DNA of 6,606 bases from Bacteroidales bacterium UBA1237 (GTDB lineage Bacteria; Bacteroidota; Bacteroidia; Bacteroidales; UBA932). A program made the translations under genes and the position numbers. The stretch lies in the NCBI GenBank assembly GCA_002308935.1, contig DBWN01000084.1, positions 1 to 6,606 of the forward strand, read 5' to 3'. The notes beneath the pieces were generated by a model. The model saw only the letters and a list, made by a program, of their open reading frames with translations, ran no database searches and was not told the DNA's origin. Below are positions 5,041 to 6,606 of this stretch, piece by piece. Every line of letters begins with the position of its first letter. Within the stretch, counting starts at the first letter, position 1.

Positions 5041-5712
5041 ATGGACAAACAATTGCTCGGACAATCACTTTTCAGGATCATCCTCGGACTTTTCGTCATC
5101 GGGATCCTGCTTTTCCTTCCTGCAGGCACTTTCAGATATTGGCAGGGATGGCTGCTTATCTGTATCCTTTTCGTCCCTATGACGGTCGCCGGATTATTGC
5201 TGTTTGTGAAGAATCCTGAACTTCTCCGCAAGAGGATAAACGCCAAGGAGAAGGAGGCGGAGCAGAAGACTGTCGTATCCATAAGCGGATTCCTGTTCAT
5301 CGCCGCTTTCATAGTTGCGGGACTCGCCAGACGTTTCGGGTGGCTCATGCTGCCTGATTGGGCGGTCTGGGTGTCAGCGGCAGTGTTCCTGGCTTCCTAT
5401 ATTATGTATGCTGAAGTCCTGCGTGAGAACACCTATCTCTCAAGGATTATCGAAGTCCAGGAAGGACAGAAAGTCATCGATACGGGCCTTTACGGCATAG
5501 TCCGTCACCCGATGTATTCGGCTACGACGATTCTCTTCCTCGCCATGCCTCTTGTGCTGGGATCCCCCTTGTCTTTTCTCATAATGCTGGGTTACATCCC
5601 TGTCATCGTGAAGCGTATCCGGAACGAAGAAGCCGTGCTGGAGGAAGGATTGGAAGGATACCGGGAATACAAGCAGCGTGTGAAATACAGACTCATTCCA
5701 TTTGTATGGTAA
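5041..5712 (+). CDS. Isoprenylcysteine carboxyl methyltransferase (ICMT)-family integral membrane protein
   Basis: The gene encodes 223 residues. There are hydrophobic segments at about 10-28, 37-56, 79-97, 106-124 and 160-190, so it is a polytopic inner-membrane protein. The C-terminal half carries the family's conserved core: DTGLYGIVRHPMYSATTILF (147-166), in which RHPMY (155-159) is the signature of the cofactor-binding region. After the last hydrophobic hairpin come RIRNEEAVLEE (192-202), GYREYKQRVKYRLIPFVW and the stop, another typical ending. In eukaryotic and archaeal relatives this fold binds S-adenosylmethionine and methylates a lipid-linked or membrane substrate. Bacteria lack prenylated CaaX proteins, so the bacterial substrate is unknown and may be a small molecule or lipid. 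Length is normal. The start is the first ATG giving a complete first helix. The gene stands alone, divergent from the DIP1984 gene and convergent with the acyltransferase gene. Confidence 0.87.
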   Translation: MDKQLLGQSLFRIILGLFVIGILLFLPAGTFRYWQGWLLICILFVPMTVAGLLLFVKNPELLRKRINAKEKEAEQKTVVSISGFLFIAAFIVAGLARRFGWLMLPDWAVWVSAAVFLASYIMYAEVLRENTYLSRIIEVQEGQKVIDTGLYGIVRHPMYSATTILFLAMPLVLGSPLSFLIMLGYIPVIVKRIRNEEAVLEEGLEGYREYKQRVKYRLIPFVW

Positions 5713-5726
5713 TACAGCTTGGATGT

Positions 5727-5765
5727 AAAAAGCAGCAGGCCGGATGACTTGAAGTCACTCGGCCT
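5727..5765 (-). terminator. Intrinsic terminator for the acyltransferase gene, possibly shared with the ICMT-like gene
   Basis: AGGCCG (5737-5742) pairs with CGGCCT (5760-5765), and inside it TGACT (5745-5749) pairs with AGTCA (5753-5757) around a TGA loop, separated by a small internal loop. On the minus strand the hairpin is followed by CTGC and then a T-run (5731-5727). On the plus strand there is no T-run, so any action on the ICMT-like transcript would be weaker. Confidence 0.65.
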
Positions 5766-5788
5766 GTCGCTGTAAATGAAATGCTTGT

Positions 5789-6606
5789 CTAGGGTTTCTT
5801 CCTGATTCCCAACACTGCCCATCTTATGAAGGGGATGCGTCTAAGAACTTCATACAGAAGAGGGGAGAGGGCGAACACCGCTATGGCCAGAATGATATAC
5901 ATCGACCATGGCGGCAGTTGGGTGTGCAATTTCAGCATGCTGCCGATGCTGGCGACGACAAGATAATGCACTATGTAAAGGCCGAAGCTGGAACGGGTCA
6001 TGTATCCGGCAAAGGCGTCAGTCCTGTCGAACTTCGCGTTGAACCATCCCATCATCCCCAGGCACATAAGCCAGCAGTAGATGCAAGTGAGGGGACTGCC
6101 GAGATACTGTGGGGAAGTGTTGTCCTGTCCGAAGGTGGTCGCTATCAATATGCAGCCTGAGACAACGGCGCATGCCATAAAGGGTATCCAAGCGTTTTTG
6201 ACTTTCGTCTGGACTTCTTCGTGCGAGAACACGAAATACCCCAAAAGGAAGGGGATGAGATAGTAAACCGGCTTGTAGAGATTCAGAAGTCCGTCGAGAC
6301 CGTCAGTTTTCGGATTCGGGATCATTGTCTTCTCTCCAATCCAAAGCAGTATAACGAAAAGGATGACAGGTATGATTCCCGCCTTGCCGCACCAGTTCCA
6401 GAACCTGTCATTCCTGTCCAGTGCACGGACCAGAAGCAGCACGATGCACAGCAGCCACAGCACCTGGACGAACCAGAGCGGTCCGATGCCGCTGAAAGCC
6501 ATTACAAGATACTTTGCAGGCAAGGGCAGTCCATCGAAAACTCCTTGCCTTGCGGCAACGACGGTGTTGAAGTATCCTGTCATCCAGTGGAATACCAGCA
6601 GGCCGA
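5789..6606 (-). CDS. Acyltransferase-3 (OafA-like) family membrane protein, 5'-truncated by window edge
   Basis: The frame ends with TAG at 5791-5789 and stays open to the window edge. An ATG at 6583 exists, but the in-frame sequence before it (GLLVFHW) continues the hydrophobic protein, so the true start lies outside. About 271 residues are visible of a family usually 350-400 long. Features are GPLWFVQVLWLL followed by a hydrophobic run, the segments IIPVILFVILLWIG, YLIPFLLGYFVF, WIPFMACAVVSGCILIATTF and LTCIYCWLMCLGMMGWF, then SSFGLYIVHYLVV and a last hydrophobic pair ending in RRIPFIRW. The GPLWF and SFGLYIVH stretches are characteristic of acyltransferase 3. Such enzymes transfer acetyl or other acyl groups across the inner membrane onto surface sugars or small molecules. 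The N-terminal catalytic histidine region is beyond the edge and the acceptor cannot be inferred. A terminator follows the stop codon. Confidence 0.85.
   Translation of the reverse strand, partial: GLLVFHWMTGYFNTVVAARQGVFDGLPLPAKYLVMAFSGIGPLWFVQVLWLLCIVLLLVRALDRNDRFWNWCGKAGIIPVILFVILLWIGEKTMIPNPKTDGLDGLLNLYKPVYYLIPFLLGYFVFSHEEVQTKVKNAWIPFMACAVVSGCILIATTFGQDNTSPQYLGSPLTCIYCWLMCLGMMGWFNAKFDRTDAFAGYMTRSSFGLYIVHYLVVASIGSMLKLHTQLPPWSMYIILAIAVFALSPLLYEVLRRIPFIRWAVLGIRKKP

Noticed and set aside
4926..5348. 140-residue open frame on the minus strand.
   Set aside because: It lies antisense to the first half of the well-supported ICMT-like gene and the leader, has a Ser/Arg-rich composition typical of a shadow frame, and shows no domain.
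1..6606. CRISPR array, tRNA or rRNA genes, insertion sequence or phage genes.
   Set aside because: No regularly spaced direct repeats, tRNA-like cloverleaf, rRNA sequence, transposase or integrase motif was seen in reading both strands.

Overview
The window looks like a chromosomal segment of a Bacteroidota member, most likely order Bacteroidales. The evidence is a long DUF5686/carboxypeptidase-regulatory-like outer-membrane protein of the type typical of that phylum, exact matches to the Bacteroidota -7 promoter box (TAnnTTTG), weak Shine-Dalgarno signals and moderate GC. Nothing points to phage, plasmid or insertion-sequence content. There are six protein genes, two of them cut by the window edges.

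Layout. At 1-918 (+) is the 3' part of a CNNM/CBS-domain (HlyC/CorC-like) membrane protein, followed by a hairpin terminator. At 1076-1459 (+) is a secreted heavy-metal-associated (HMA) domain protein with a Cys-Cys pair and a His-rich tail. It converges, across a shared hairpin terminator (1491-1531), on a large DUF5686 outer-membrane protein gene at 1532-4066 (-). At 4361-4822 (-) is a DIP1984-family coiled-coil protein. A divergent gene at 5041-5712 (+) encodes an isoprenylcysteine carboxyl methyltransferase (ICMT)-like integral membrane protein. A terminator at 5727-5765 separates it from the convergent 3' part of an acyltransferase-3 family membrane protein at 5789-6606 (-).

The most unusual part is the 294-bp gap between the DIP1984 stop codon and the DUF5686 start codon. 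Read on the minus strand, 4360 to 4120 is closed by a long-range 12-bp stem, continued by further complementary blocks on both sides. Inside it are two consecutive H-type pseudoknot layouts and two or three local hairpins. In both pseudoknots the loop geometry (short loop 1, long loop 3, A-rich in the first) suits the minus strand, the same strand as the flanking genes. I do not recognise it as RNase P RNA, tmRNA, SRP RNA or a riboswitch class I know. It is either an undescribed structured non-coding RNA or a structured, possibly switching, 5' leader of the DUF5686 gene.

A second oddity is the 218-bp divergent region 4823-5040. It holds two back-to-back -7 boxes, a perfect 7-bp inverted repeat, and a short stretch that reads like the N-terminus of a nitroreductase broken by two stop codons.

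The protein genes do not form an obvious pathway. Most concern the envelope: a membrane CNNM protein, an exported metal-binding protein, an outer-membrane barrel, a membrane methyltransferase and a membrane acyltransferase. The DIP1984 gene and the DUF5686 gene could share a transcript running through the structured element.
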